Assembly: GCA_950106755.1 (NCBI GenBank)
Contig: OX467086.1
Span: forward strand, 21,780,001-21,844,000
Length of the DNA stretch: 64,000 bases
DNA from: Climacium dendroides
Taxonomy: Eukaryota; Streptophyta; Bryopsida; Hypnales; Climaciaceae
Direction of reading: 5' to 3'
In this document: piece by piece, positions 11,901 through 25,250 of the stretch
Numbering within the stretch: the first letter of the stretch is position 1
How the letters are laid out: each line of letters opens with the position of its first letter
Translations under genes and position numbers: made by a program
The notes under the pieces: generated by a model
The model's input: only the letters and a program-made list of their open reading frames with translations
Databases searched by the model: none
What the model was told of the DNA's origin: nothing

Positions 11901-14900
11901 TTTACAGCTAATTATAAAGCCCCTTGTTCACCTTAGCCTTTAAGGCTGGGTCTTCATGGTCCCAAGTGATAAATAGCTCCTGCATCAAGAGCGATGCCAA
12001 GTAATTCCTGCCATTACCACATATCAGTTCAATTCATATCACAGGGAGTCTATTAATCAAATTTGGCAGAGACTGCAACCTCCTCCAAGCCAGAATGCAA
12101 GTGTTTTCATCTGGTGACACGAATCAAATGGAACAAATTCTCAGAGGAAGTCAGTCTTCCAGTCACGCCAAATACATATCATCGACGCATGTTCACAAGC
12201 GCGAGCGCATCCAACATCAGTCCGGGTGCAAAACAGTTAGCGAGAGAATATGAATTACGACTACAGGGATACGTTTCAGCGTGTACCAGTGTAAAGAAGA
12301 GGATTTCAAATAACGAACCTCTCTGTAGGATCTCTGCCGGGCATTTCAACGAATAAGTCGTGATCACAGATGATACGGAGAAAATTAAGTTTGTATTCAT
12401 GAATTGTTGACTGACAAACTCCTGAAAATTTGTTGAAGTACAGCGCAACCTGCAAATGCACCAGAAATCAACCTGTCAATGCGAAGGTATGATCCACACG
12501 TGTCAACGGTGGTTGAATTACAGTATATGAAATGCAAACCATATGAACCAAACTTGATATTTTTTTCACCATAGATTGAATATCAGATCCTCGTATACTT
12601 CAGCGAGCATCTTTCAATGTCAGTCAAATTATATATGGCCATACAAGATTCTCAAAGAATTATAAGGAATTAGCACGCCATAACAAGACACAACCTGTTC
12701 TGTCATTCTCTGCTTAGAAAACAATTGCTAATGAAAACGTCTCCAGGTGGCACTGTCAAATAGATTCAAGCTCACATTATTTGTTGAGTTTTAACCATTC
12801 AGAAATAAGCAACAAAGAGTTTAATGGTTGATTGACTCACTAACTCAAAAACTTGCCGTGGTTCGATGACAGAGAGAAGATCGTAGCAGAAAAATCCCAA
12901 ACTACTATTAAGTTTCTTGGCAAGGTATAAGCCTTTCTTTCCTCGCTCCTGAACCTCCGTCAGCAAACAATCATACAGCTGCCCGATACTTTTAAAGACC
13001 TCATCATTGAGCTGCAACGGTGGCAACTCTTCACCTGAAAACAAATTATTTAGATAATCTTCAGAGGATCTTCAATTTACGATGAATTAACCTTCGTCAA
13101 AGAACCCAAGATTAAAACAATAAATGGTATGCCCTTGGCATATCTCGTATATAGAGTTCGAAAACACCTCATTTCCAAGATAATGCCAAACGATCTAATT
13201 CAATACGTCAAGCTTACGGTCACTTTCACAAATAGCGAGGAGGTGATGAAACGGGAACAAACCTGGAGGAAGAGCCTCGCTATAAGTACGAGACTGCTCA
13301 AGTGCCATTGACTTTACGATCAACTCAAGGAAGACCCAAGCCATGGACAAGACATCGTCATAAACAGGTCCGACTCTGTAGCCTTTAGCCTGCATTACAA
13401 CAACGCTGTTATAATAATCACCCAAGGTCAAGGTCGTTTTACCATGCCCACAACATTCTAAAGAAAAATAAATTTCTTGGGTTCGAGATATGTACCTTGC
13501 TCCGAGCAAGGCTGCGCCAAACGCTGCAGAGACCAGGATACACAGGATCATGGCGCCCACCAAAATCATCGAATGCAAAATCCAAGTAATGAACAAGATA
13601 GCGATTTCGCTCAGCTCCATCTGATGTTTCTCCTTGAACCCTGCAAACAGATAAGCAATTCAGAGATCAGGGCAAAAAATAAGTGCATGAACTTCAATCA
13701 GAGCTCAATACAAGTTTGTTACAGGTTTGTGGAGCGCAAGTACCTGGTGATGATATTGACCATTGATCGGAATGCAGCAACCTAAAAAGAACATTGAAGA
13801 AGTAGAAGCAAACATAGAAATGTTAATTGAAGATTTATTGAAGTATTTTAGTTCAACGAATTCAAAATTAAGACGTATATCAGAAATCCCTTACTAGAGA
13901 CTTTTCACGATTAAGACAACTATAAGATTCAGCCTAATGGTTAAACCAGCTAGACAACGCATTAGGAAAAAACATTTTCTAGTTTATCTGCCGAAACAAA
14001 ACAAAACACAAAATACCCCGAAAACTATGAAACACCTGTAAAGTTTCACCCCCATCACCAATCATTCGAAGCAGCATGTTGAGACAGGGTTCAAGGAACT
14101 GGAGCATCGATGAAGCTTCGACATTCTTCAATGCATTAATTGCCTACAAGTACTTTCAGTGTAAAGTCAAAATATAGCAAGACACTTGGTTCAGCATCAA
14201 CTTTAGTGACTGTGTCAACTTAGATATCTCAAACAATCAACTATTTCAAAGATCTTCCTGCACATGTGCAGAGAGACTGAACGTTCTTCAGATTCAGGTA
14301 CTTCCTAGAATTCCAACAACCTCAGAACCAAAATTACAAGCAGAACGAGGAACGTACACCATAAAATCATCAAGTTTTATGCTACGTCAGCGGCATTCTA
14401 TACTAAAGTCTTGAACAACGCACCTCCATGAGCTCATTTCCCCAGGGAGTTGTCCGCAAAATATGACGATCGTACTCAGCGAAAAAGTCTCGTATCCTCT
14501 CATTGACGGGATAAAGAGAGGAGCACAAACGGGACCGTAATTTAAATACTGTTCTGCCATCATCGAGGTATTCCAACCTATCCTGCACCACACAGAAGGT
14601 CATACGTCAATCACCACTCTTAAGTAGTTTAGACCCTGTAGTGATGCAATGAATATGTGAAGAACAAGTATAGGGAATGAATAAATTACATAGAGCATGC
14701 TTGCAGTGTAAAAAACGCGACCCAACTTACCTTCACATTATCTTGCAAGTAGTTTGGATACAGCTCCTTTGCAATTGGAAGGGTACCATCCAACCGAATC
14801 ACCCTGCAACACAATTCCACGCGAAAAGGTGAGCAAACATACTAGTATTCAATAACAGTAATCCATCAGAGGTAATGCTCAAATCCCTAGCTGTAGTCAA

Positions 14901-17900
14901 CCCAAGAGATGATCCTTGAGCACTGCTCTTAAGATGCATGAGAACTCCAGCCGAATATGCATGAGAATATAATGAGGAAAATTCTCACTGCAAAAAACTC
15001 AGTATAGAGCAGCAGATACTACGAATGACCGAGACAAACCTACTAGTGAAGCAAACTTAAATAAGCGCGACTGAACAAGACAAATTCCTACTGATAATAT
15101 TTGAGATAGGGAAACTTACTGAGAGGCAAATAAGAGTGGAAGCACAGCGTAACCTACTACCACCTGCAATACAGCCGAGCCAAAGTCAAACGAAATTCAA
15201 GTAGCACTGGCGATATAAAAAAAAATAGTGAAATAAAAGTAAATAGTAACATAGTAACATACTGGCTTTGGCGCTTCGAGTTTCATTTGAAGGTCCACAT
15301 GGAAGAACGTGAAAAGCAGATGGTGTTCTGGAGCCAGACTGGCAGGAAGTTGAACTTTAAATTCATCATGGAAGTGCGCTGTCTTAGTATTAGCATCAAT
15401 CTGAGAGTGTGCATATTTTTGCATTGAGCTGTCGGCGTCCCTCGGATAAAGAGCCTGTTTTGTGCAACTTGTCAAAAGCAGCTAAACCAAAACTTACATC
15501 AACATCAAGAAATCCTAATAACCATCACACTACGAAAAATGGATTCTCCTAGCTTGGATGGAAACCGTACCTCGAGGGGTGGTTTCCGAATATCGCTATC
15601 ATCCTTTCGGAGCTCTAATCGAATAAACATGTTTCGCTTCCGGTTAAGATTTACAGATTGGGGATAAACATACAGGCAGTGCAACAGCTGGGGAAACGGT
15701 TCAGGTTTTGGACCCAGTCGAAATTCAACAGCTCGAAACTGTCACATCCACATGCGAAAGTACATGATTAGATGCACATTGACCGCTTCTATTGGACGAA
15801 CCAGGTTGTGAATCACTACATCTTTCCAAAAGTGCTTCAATTTCCTTAAATATAACTAAAGAACGCTTACAAAAGAGCGTAGAAGAAGCTATTGCAGTAT
15901 CAAATTGAAACCCCTCAATGAATCGCTCTGAGGAGGTTATCATTCAATCTACATATAAATTTGGGTCTGTTAATGAAGAAGTCCTTGGACGTTGTAAGAA
16001 AATACCTCCGATCGTCCCAGTTCAAGACTACTTCCACTGCCTGAACGCAAATCACGATGTCCAGGGCTACTTTTTTGGTGACCATTATATAGTGACTTTG
16101 TGAACTCAAGGCCTTGAGTGGAGCGCCCTGACAACGAAGCTCCTCCTAATGAACGAGAATCCGCATCGAAAGAGCCATTACTGAAACTGCCCGATTCAGA
16201 GATGCAGTCCACCTCATGATCATCATTGCACAGCCTTTCAATTTCAAGCCGCAGAGTTGCCTTCACTGGCTTGTGCACTTTGCGCTTAGGGTCCTGAAAC
16301 AAAATGAAAAATCCATCAAATCTCTAAACCATCTACATATCTTAAAAGCCAGGGCTACCGAGGTATTCAATTTTAAAAGGCAGTAATCAAACACACTCTC
16401 TTCAAATATTGGTGCTCTTGTTCCTTATAGGCAGAAAACAGGGGTCACACTAATGCGACCTAAGACTCTCTTCCCCTCCTGTCTGATACTGTAAGTGAAA
16501 ATGTAAAGCATACCTGAAGCATCTCATCTGTATAATTCTCTTTCACACGATGAAGGCCTGGGACATCAACCAGAACTGGAACGGTGGCAGATTCCGTCTT
16601 TGAATCGGCAATTAGCCTACCGTCCGGATCAAGTGATGCCTCCATAAGCGCCGACCCCAAGATGCCTGGAGGCAACGGACTGCTTGTAGGAGATGATGAG
16701 AATCCACCCACGCCTCCGGTTACATTTGCGTCAAACAATGCTACAGTTGCCCAGGCGAAAGGTTCACGGAACGGCATCACTCTGGCCCATACTTGCAGTT
16801 TTTGCTTTTCTCTTTCTGTCAAATGTACCTTCAAATAGAAAAAACAGCTGAAATTAATCAACCCCCGACCCGTGCCAAATCTGTGCATCTTGAATACCAA
16901 TCTAATAACGAACATAAATCAAGAGGCTTACTTAGCAGCATATTGAAGTATGACACCTTGCCTTTAAAATAGCAAAGGCATAAGCACATTAAGAAGGTTC
17001 ATGCCCAATGACTAGAAAGGGGCAGCTTCAGCTGCCTTCGTCATATGTCAAGCATACAAGGCTCAGACTCATATCATGGTGTTGAATTAAATTTGACAGT
17101 GAAGAGCCACCATCTGTTTCATTTGAAAAAAATAATGATTGTCTCACAATATCATGTGAGCCGAGAAGCACAGATAGTGGGATGAACATTATTTACAGTT
17201 TCCACACAATTCAGAACCCTCAGAGCAAACTCACAGGTTCTTTGCGCGTGTAAACAGAAGGAGTAACACCTCCTTCTTCTGTGACGTGCTTCTCAAGTTC
17301 TACCAACAAGCAAACTGCTGGTGACGGTGCTTCGAGTGAAAAAATAGCTCTCCGTTGGTAACCACCAGCCTCCTGTATATACAATGAGTACAAAACAGCT
17401 CATCAAAGTGATCTTTCCGGGATGATGATGTCGTTGGTGAAGTCCCCAAAAATGTAAATACAACGGCAATAAAAGAACTGAGAATATAATCAAGTCTTAC
17501 ATCTTGAAACTCTGCAGGTAAGCATCGAAAGTGAAAATCTTCAGAGAGCTTTTCCCGCTTCTCTCGGTGATACAGACACACCGTACCATACCATGGCTCT
17601 GCATGATGCAACGCTCATATCAAGCAACAACGATAACCTTCAAAATTGATTGTAAGCAGCATCGGACTGAATGCGAACAACCACAAGGTCTTTGTGAAGA
17701 AAATCTTACCAACAAGACCAGCCAGAATGTTCAAAGACACGACCTTCACAGAAATCCTCATCCCGCCGCTGCGATCATCAAATGTTGAGATCATTTAGCG
17801 AGGCAATACATGCTCAGGTGTATCCCTTGAAAGTCTCCACTCGAATAGCTTCCAAATTCTCAAGGAGAAATGTCACACAGCAAATAGGAAATAAAACGAA

Positions 17901-19140
17901 ACATACGATACGTTTAAGAGACTGGATCAGAGTCACATATATGTGAGCAAAATAAACACATTAAAATTTGGATCTCAAGCAAGTTCACAATTCAGCTCAA
18001 AAGACCTCAGTGACAGTGCTGATGGAATCTCTGGTGTCCTGTGGCCAAACACAGAAGCCCGCGCTACACGCCAATTGAAAACCGGTTCATAGGGAGGAAG
18101 CGAAGGCCCACCATAGTGCTGCATACACCACACGGTATCTCTTCGTTCAATGCTGTATATAAGAAATGGAAGAACAAGTATCACAGAATCTAACCCACAA
18201 CCAAAAACGCCTGAAACCCTCACACAGCCGAAGGCCAGAACATAAGTGACCCTCTTCAAAGATTCAATCATAACACCAATATTCAGCGAGAGGGTCGTTG
18301 GACCTTCGGTGCTCTTGCAACGGTTGAATCTGGAAAATCACTTGCTGTTGATCTGCCAGAAAATCGCCCAGAAAATAATCCTCCCGAATATCTCCCTGAA
18401 GTTGTTGGATCTTCATCATCCGTGGCGTCTCCATGTCTTCCAAGCCTTATGTTTGACAGACGCAGCTCTATAAACATAAAACATGATTATTAGCATAGTA
18501 GGCTGCACAACAAGTACATTGCAATGCCAAAGAAAGAAAGAAAGGTGACCTCTTGAAATGAGAATCGTACATCACAGTACGCTCCAAAAGCCCTTACTTA
18601 CATTTGACATGGACATAGGACCGTCAATGCACAGGATACTGACCTGTCTCTACATCTGTGTCAGGTCCTTCGAAGATCTGATTCTCAAATATGGGAGGTG
18701 GCACACTTTCAAAGTGTCCATACTTAAGTTCATCCTTCACCCAATCTGCAGTGTAACTTTGAAGCAGCTCCTTTAGATGTGGCCATGGCTCCACGTTGCC
18801 ATTCAACTGTCAGCATTGACGTGAAACAGCACAAATGATAATTAATCATCAACACCCCTCAGAGAATCGTTAGGAGTGTAGCTTCCATTACAGATAGCAT
18901 TGAAGCTGCGTAAACTTACAATGGCACCAAAGTAATAGATGCAAGTACTGCTAACCAACGAACTTGCAGATAAGCTTCACAGATGGTGAATTCACAACAT
19001 GAAAAGATGATACAGATAATCCATAACCAAGCAATGAGGTGAATCTGAGTACTCACCAAGGGCTCAAGGTCTGTTGACTGCCCTGAGTAAGGATGTGGGA
19101 TACGCCTAAACCGCTGCCCACTCAAGGCAATCTCACCCAT
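7048..19140 (-). CDS. SPK1: SPIKE1-like DOCK-family RhoGEF
   Basis: Plant SPIKE1 is a DOCK exchange factor that activates ROP GTPases upstream of SCAR/WAVE-ARP2/3 actin assembly. The conceptual protein is colinear with it. I placed 31 coding exons (minus strand, listed 5' to 3'): 19057-19140, 18644-18806, 18342(or 18304)-18467, 18006-18138(or 18152), 17710-17768, 17501-17598, 17235-17372, 16514-16828, 16006-16293, 15571-15738, 15263-15454, 15120-15163, 14731-14803, 14424-14582, 14036-14143, 13744-13781, 13496-13640, 13263-13389, 12841-13034, 12319-12449, 11932-12007, 11597-11707, 11157-11339, 10761-10898, 10260-10475, 9776-10123, 9239-9571, 8810-8998, 8366-8582, 7498-8258, 7048-7302. Borders are GT-AG and phases join, except that exons 3 and 4 are ambiguous. 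The model gives about 1870 residues, close to the family's roughly 1830. The start was chosen because MGEIALSGQRFRRIP aligns with the family N-terminus. No disabling mutation is seen outside the exon 3-4 question. Confidence 0.93.
15120..15738 (-). other. SPK1: DHR1 (C2-like) membrane-binding region of the SPIKE1-like protein
   Basis: Exons 10-12 encode about residues 475-620. They include LLHCLYVYP, RKRNMFIRLELRKDDSDIRK, HHLLFTFFHVDLQMKLEAP and VVVGYAVLPL, the order expected for a DOCK DHR1/C2 module, which in this family binds phosphoinositides. Exon 12 is only 44 bp and passes phase 2 into the next exon. Confidence 0.85.
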
Positions 19141-21350
19141 CCCCTGCTGATAGACCCAAAGAGAGCATTGGTAAGCCAGAAATTTAATGCTGCAGCAATT
19201 TCAAGCAGTAAACCGTAAAGCCCAATGACGGATATACGAATGGCACCAGTGCAACTCTGCAGAAATAGGTGAAGGCACCTACTTGATTGCTCTTACGTGG
19301 TTCAAAATACTCCAGGTTTAAAACCGTGCTCGCAACATTCAAGGCCTTCTCTCTTTCCACTTAGTCCCCATCACCAGATTTCGCTTGTCAGTCATATTCA
19401 TGTACCTTACATTGTCTCGAGGTATTCGGCTTCTATATTGAGCCCATCAATTACTTGGGTTCCCTTCACTTCTAGGCTGCTCTTTTAGAATCGTGTTCAC
19501 TATAACTTCCTTACTGTATCGTAGAAGCGATACTGAGAAAACCTGTAACATCATACAGCTATATTGACTGGCTAGCCTTGTACCAGTAGAGGATCCTGTG
19601 CAATGGTCTTGAGAGGTCAGCTACAGCACGTTCCTCACGACCATAATACCTTCTGAGGCCCCTTCGCTGCCAGTGGTTATCTCTGCGCATTTGGCTTACT
19701 AGTGTTTGCTTCGATTAATTGTATGTATTGATCCCTGGAACGAGTGCCGCAAGTAAGTGAACATACAAACGAGATTCATATCCTCTGTTTTAAGTGCATC
19801 AACCGTTCCGCTACAGTGAAGGTTTCTTGAACTAAAGCCTCCTCAGGCAATTAGCCTCTGCAACTTACTGATATCAAATGCTTGCTTTGCATATGAATTC
19901 AACTGGTCGCAACGTATCACTACAACTTTGAGCAACATAAAACAAGCCTAGCGTGCAGAAGTAACCCGCGTTTCTCTGGCAACAATGTTTGATCCCCATG
20001 TTTGACTTCACATTTGTAGCTGCAGAGAGAACGCTGCATTCAGCGATTGGTAACCTTGTCACACACTCGATATAATAGATTGGCCTCTGCACGCCGAAGA
20101 CCTCGTGCGCAAAAGCAACAGCACCCTGATTCAACAACAGAAAGACACATGTTCTCATTCGGACAGCTGCCTCCTAAACATTGTCTACTGGATGACATTT
20201 GCAGTTTAACCTATAGGTGCATCACAAGCTATTGTGTAGTGATTTCCGGCGGAAGTGAAACCGTAGCCAGTCTCAGTATTACAGAGGGAGCGCGGACGAA
20301 CAATCAGCTCAACCATCGTAATGTGACAACCTGTTAGCAGAAAGCTCAGAATATCGTGTCATTTCCCAACAAGAAGACTCTTCGTCGACCTCCCTTCAGC
20401 TCATTTAGGTCAAATTTGAGGTGTCCATTTCTTTGCAGGGGATAAAATTCAAAATTCTTAGCAGGTTACTAGCATCTCGCATACACTAAGAAACCTGCGG
20501 CCAAAGACGACTACTGTAACTCCAAAAGGCCAGCTGACCAAATGCAATTTCCCTTTTCCCACGCACAAAGCACTCGCAGTCAAAACTGATCGAAATTCTA
20601 CAAATCGTGCTTAGAAAGAGCAATGCCAGTTCCGACCTCACCTCACCGACCCCCTGATGATACTAGAGCTACTCGCACTTCAGAATTCAGTCCCTCGCAG
20701 AAGCATTGCTTTCCAAAGATCATAACAACCACCAGCTTCTCAATACCTCACCAATGCAAGTGAAAACACCTGTCCAGGCCATTAAAAAAACAAGACCTAA
20801 CCCCGCACTCGCCACCAAAACATCAGAAACAAACCTTCCTTGCCACAGAACTGCCTCTTTCTTTCCAAAAAGAGTAAAAAAACTCACCAACGAAGCCTAC
20901 ATTACACAAAAGACTCAACGACAGAGGCGCAGACCGTGATTCAAAATTTGCTGGCACAAGAACGCCTCTCCCACGCGCGCCTCGCCACCACTCCCATCCG
21001 CGTGAAGCGCAGAAGCCTCACAGCCGCCACGAGCTGAAGCGCGGAAGCTTGGATCCAAGCTGCGGCGGCGTAGATCGATGGAGCTCGATGCATGGAAATT
21101 CCGCCATAGCCAGCCGCACTACGTTTTACTACTGCGAGGGAGCCTATCTCTCCCTTCTCACACGAGCTTTCCTTTTCGGGCTTAGAGGCGCTCGGGACCT
21201 CGATTAACTGACGTGGCAGACTTTGGGACTTGGATTACCGACTTTGGACCGGTTCACACCGGCAGGGGGTACCGACTGGGGATGCTGTGGGCAGATTCGT
21301 GGAGGATTTCTTGCGCTTCGGTTAACTGAAGGTTAACTGAAGTTAACTTA
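19141..21350 (-). promoter_or_regulatory. 5' leader and promoter zone of the SPIKE1-like gene
   Basis: On the minus strand the start codon is preceded at once by CTATCAGCAG-GGG, a good splice acceptor three bases upstream. A 5'-UTR intron probably ends there, with the leader exon farther right. From about 20900 to 21300 the sequence becomes distinctly GC-richer, which fits the transcription start and promoter. I could not fix the start site, a TATA box or the leader donor. No convincing coding exon is seen between 19141 and 21100. Confidence 0.5.
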
Positions 21351-21417
21351 CTAGTGGAATGTTTTAACTAAGTTCTCGATGCTGCACGTAAGTTTACTCT
21401 TCTAAAGGTGCATCAAT

Positions 21418-21961
21418 TTTACCCTCCAAGGACAATGCAAGCCCCTCGGACATTTCGAAAGTCAAGACTCGAATTTTCACATAGTTCTTGATTTTAAGAG
21501 TTTTTAAGTTGAACTCTAAAAACATAGCTCCAACAACTTATTTTTTTGTTCCATTTGAATTTTTTTCAAAATTGTTAAAGTTGTAATTTTTGTGACACTT
21601 TTAAGATAGCATCTTGAAAGCTCAAAATACACCACTTTTAAACATTTTTTCTATCGAATTTATGTTGATTTAATTTCAAGAAGTACATAAATTACACCAT
21701 GATGTTTGTCACTATTATTTTCATTTTTTTTAAAAGCTTCATACTATTTTTTAAAAATTTGTGATTCTTATGATTTTTTATATAGATTTTTTTAATTGTA
21801 TACAATTCAGTTTGATGTTTTTATTTATGAAAAAATGAGATTAAGTTTTAGATATATATTACTACATATGAAAAATATCAAATTTTTGAAATCTATGTTT
21901 TAATGGAGAAATCTAATGAAGTTTGACCAAGTCCAAACATGAAATGTCCTTTAAAGGTTAA
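21418..21961. mobile_element. TTAA element, 0.54-kb family, copy 1
   Basis: It starts TTTA-CCCTCCAAGGACAATG and ends ATGTCCTTTAAAGG-TTAA, giving imperfect inverted ends. It is colinear with the copy at 48783-49330; both carry ATTTCGAAAGTCAA near the left end and AATCTAATGAAGTTTGACCA near the right. The left TTAA has mutated to TTTA. It lies just upstream of the SPIKE1-like promoter zone. No open frame. Confidence 0.75.
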
Positions 21962-23319
21962 ATGGCTAGCGATTAATTTGAGTGGTTTATTGCTTTTTTT
22001 GATAATTTAGTTGGAACTCTTGCAATTTTTCCTTTGAAAGATTAATGAAATCCTTTAAGAAAAAATTATAGGAGTGATATTGCCATTTTTGGGTGAATGC
22101 ATCATTGTATTGAGATGGTTGTATATGATTTTAGATGAATAAATGTCATTTCATCTATACTATTTGTATTTCATTCATAAAGAGAGATGTACATGCTTTG
22201 TTACTTTAGCAAGGATTGCAACCAATTGTTATTTTAGAAAATAGAAAAAAAATCACTTTGAAATGTGCCTCAAAGATTGTAGAAGTGTAATGAATAAATG
22301 AATCATGAAGTTTGACCATGTCCCCATTTTAAGAATAACTTTAGATTGGTAGGAACAAGAAAGAGAAAACCTAGCATAATAGTGTCAAAGTTCAAAATTC
22401 ATAATGCAAAATACACAATATAGAAGTCACCAATAACTTCCGTCAATTTAAATTAATAAGAATAAAAGAAAACCATGTAAGATTGAAGGTCCATTGAAGA
22501 ATTGCATCTCAATTGATTTTTGGTACATTTAGGAATCATGGATTTTTTCCCCTTTCAATGATTGATGTTCTTACCTATACTACATTCTTTTCCATGTTTG
22601 CAACCTACCATGTAAAAGTTGTTCAATGAAATGTGTGATGAAGAGATAGGGAATGTGCAAAATTTCATTGTAAAGATATTAAATGAGAATTAAATACAAG
22701 CACCATATAAGAAGGATATGAGATTTGAAATTCTACACTAAAGTCTACACGACGCTTCAATTTTGTGGAAAACTTGACATGAAATTTTGCCATGCCGTTG
22801 CCATGATTTTAATTTTACAAGCTCATTTTTCTACCAAGGGCTCTATATTTTTTTCTTTCACCTTGCTTTCGAAAAGGTTGATTTTGATTTGTCCAATATA
22901 AAAAATAAGAGTTTTTTTTATGTCCATTCAAAGTACTTTGGGATGTGCTTCTAATAATAATAATAATTTCAAACTCAAATTCCAAACGCATTGAAAATTA
23001 AAAGAGCATATTTGGAGGGCCAACACACCATTTCCATCAAGGATGGCCATGAAGACTCTACAATGCACCTTGTATCTCGCACAAGTTTGGGCAACTAATT
23101 TGGCAAGGCATTAAAGTTAGGGTCATTGAAGTTTGCACCCTACATCTATCTTCTTCTAACCACACGATAAATGTAAAAAAAATACCTTTATTCTGTGGTT
23201 GCTCAGTGTTTTGTGTCCCACATCTCTCCCATTGTGTCCTTTACCCCTCCACTTGGCAAATTTGAGGCCTTTGAATCCAAAATTTCCAAATGTTATCATG
23301 TGTGGAAAGTAAAAAATTC
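21962..23319. other. No supported gene; AT-rich DNA
   Basis: No gene is recognised. The stretch is AT-rich with short frames only. Part of 22910-23110 resembles the arms of the inverted repeat at 29684-30111 (shared AAAGTACTTTG and a following ATTTCAAA stretch), so a degenerate relative of that element is likely here. Confidence 0.4.
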
Positions 23320-23709
23320 TAAGGTAGAACCACCCATCACCAACCACAATCAATAGGAGATCTGAAATTCAAGAGAGGTTGGGACTAATTTTCCAAACAT
23401 GAGCTCTTGATTTCCACCCATCAATTCCCCCATTCTCTTCATGGCACATCCACTTGGTTTCGATTGCCAAAGTGAACAAGAATTAGTCTCTTAAACGAGC
23501 AGTTTTGGAATAGTCTACACGTTGGACATGGGTCTAGACCAACTTTGGCCTTCCAAAATTCACAACGATTTCAGTTCAAACCATAAAATTACAAAATTTT
23601 GGCAATCCCCCTTCATTTCTACTCATGGAAATATTTCCTTGGCCTTACTATACTCCACATATGTCCACAGTTGCTGATTCAGTTGGTTATGGGTGGTTTT
23701 ACCTTAAGG
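23320..23709. mobile_element. Inverted-repeat element with AGAACCACCCATCA ends, copy 1
   Basis: The left end carries AAGGTAGAACCACCCATCAC and the right end GTTATGGGTGGTTTTACCTT, which are inverted versions. A second copy at 28841-29626 is interrupted by another MITE. Both share the interior phrases CCCATCAATTC, CAAAGTGAACAAGAA and ACATGGGTC. The element looks non-autonomous. Confidence 0.7.
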
Positions 23710-23914
23710 TAGTCTGCTCTAAAAGCGAGCGGCCTCTTCAAATCGCCCCTATATGTAGGTCTGAAATGGATAGTAGGTGGTTCTCAAATGGCCCTCTCAA
23801 GCCATTGAGAGAATCGAGAGAAAAGCATTATTTATTGCAAGAGCCAATTGTTGGCCTTCATTTACTGAAATCACTTTAGAAGTTGCAAGTGGTCAGATTT
23901 TGAAAGACTTATAA

Positions 23915-24512
23915 GTGCCTACAACAATTTTTTTTGAAAATTCATAAGTAATTCAAAAATGATTCAAAATATATGAAACCACTTGTGTGACGTTCCGCAT
24001 CCATTTTTCTTTCTCTGAAAAATGGTCCAAAAATATTTCTATTCATGGAAACCTTCAAAAAAGAAGGGGGACCAGCCGGTAAATGGTCACTTTAAGGCCA
24101 TACTACCTTAGTGAGTGTTTTCCCCAGGGTAAGTGAATGTGCGGACTTTGAATGACCACTTTAACGCCCTGTGCTGATTTTTTGAACTTAGGGATGAGGT
24201 GAGTTAGTGTTTGTGTAGGTGCCTACAACAATTTTTTTTGAAAATTCATAAGTAATTCAAAAATGATTCAAAATACATGAAACCACTTGTGTGACATTCC
24301 GCATCCATTTTTCTTTCTCTGAAAAATGATCCAAAAATATTTCTATTCATGGAAACCTTCAAAAAAGGGGGGACCAGCCGGTAAATGGTCGCTTTAAGGC
24401 CATACTACCTTAGTGAGTGTTTTCCCCGGGGTAAGTGAATGTGCAGACTTTGAATGACCACTTTAACGTCCTGCGCTGATTTTTTGAACTTAGGGATGAG
24501 GTGAGTTAGTTT
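23915..24512. repeat. Recent tandem duplication, period 304 bp
   Basis: Two head-to-tail copies start GTGCCTACAACAATTTTTTT at 23915 and 24219. They match over nearly their whole length, with scattered substitutions and a small indel in the AAAAAAG-GGG run near 24060 and 24365. Each contains CCTTAGTGAGTGTTTTCCCC. The high identity suggests a recent event. No gene is seen. Confidence 0.9.
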
Positions 24513-24719
24513 TTTAGGTGTTTGGGTCAAATGCGGCATCTGATTTTATTACAATGCAGGGGCCGGTTTGAATGAGATTTGTTCCTGTGAGAGAGATCTT
24601 CTCCACCATGGGTGTTGACCATCGCAGTGTTGACAATTTCGGAACAGAGTCAACGGACAACAGCCCCCAATGACACATGGTCAAACCTGTGATTTTGCAT
24701 AGGGTAGGAATTAGGGTCA

Positions 24720-25250
24720 GTAGTGTGCTGTTTGTTGCCGCAGAATTTAAAAAAGTAAAAGTAATTTTAAAGAAAATTTACCTCTTAAAATTTTCAAAAT
24801 TCAATCACTTTCACCTTGTAGGTCCAAACTCCACATAGCTAAACCCGTGCACCCCTTTTGGGAAAGAGCTTTTTAATGGTATTACGAATGATCAAGGGAC
24901 GTATGGTTCAAGAGATCTCACTATAATAAACAAAATAAAATAAATAGTTTAACGTAAGATATGGATTGCTATGCTAGTTTCAACATTTACTAGTGTGTCA
25001 TGTGTTGTTGCTACAACCAAAATGTAAGTAAAAGTAATTTACTAATTTTGTAACTCATAAAAACTTCGAAATTCAATAACTTTCAGACTGTAGGTCCTAA
25101 TGCCACGAAACGAAGCTCGTGCATCCGTCCTTGCCAAGGGCTTTTCAATGGTACCAAACACACAATCCATTGATGCACAGTCTAAGAGATATCACCAAAC
25201 AAAACAAACAACCTATCTTAATGGATGGATATTCAATGTTTATATTAAGT
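24720..25250. repeat. Dispersed repeat, two diverged tandem copies
   Basis: Two related blocks at about 24730-24960 and 25010-25230 share AAAATTCAATCACTTTCA-like text, a cytosine-rich CCGTGCA block and a tail with GAGATNTCAC-NNA-ANAAACAAA. Inverted relatives occur near 27530-27690, 32500-32790 and 39370-39620. Borders are not clear and there is no coding potential. Confidence 0.5.

Noticed and set aside
15915..16109. Alternative frames in the 15739-16005 region of the SPIKE1 gene
   Set aside because: Homology of the flanking exons and good GT-AG borders show this is intron sequence.
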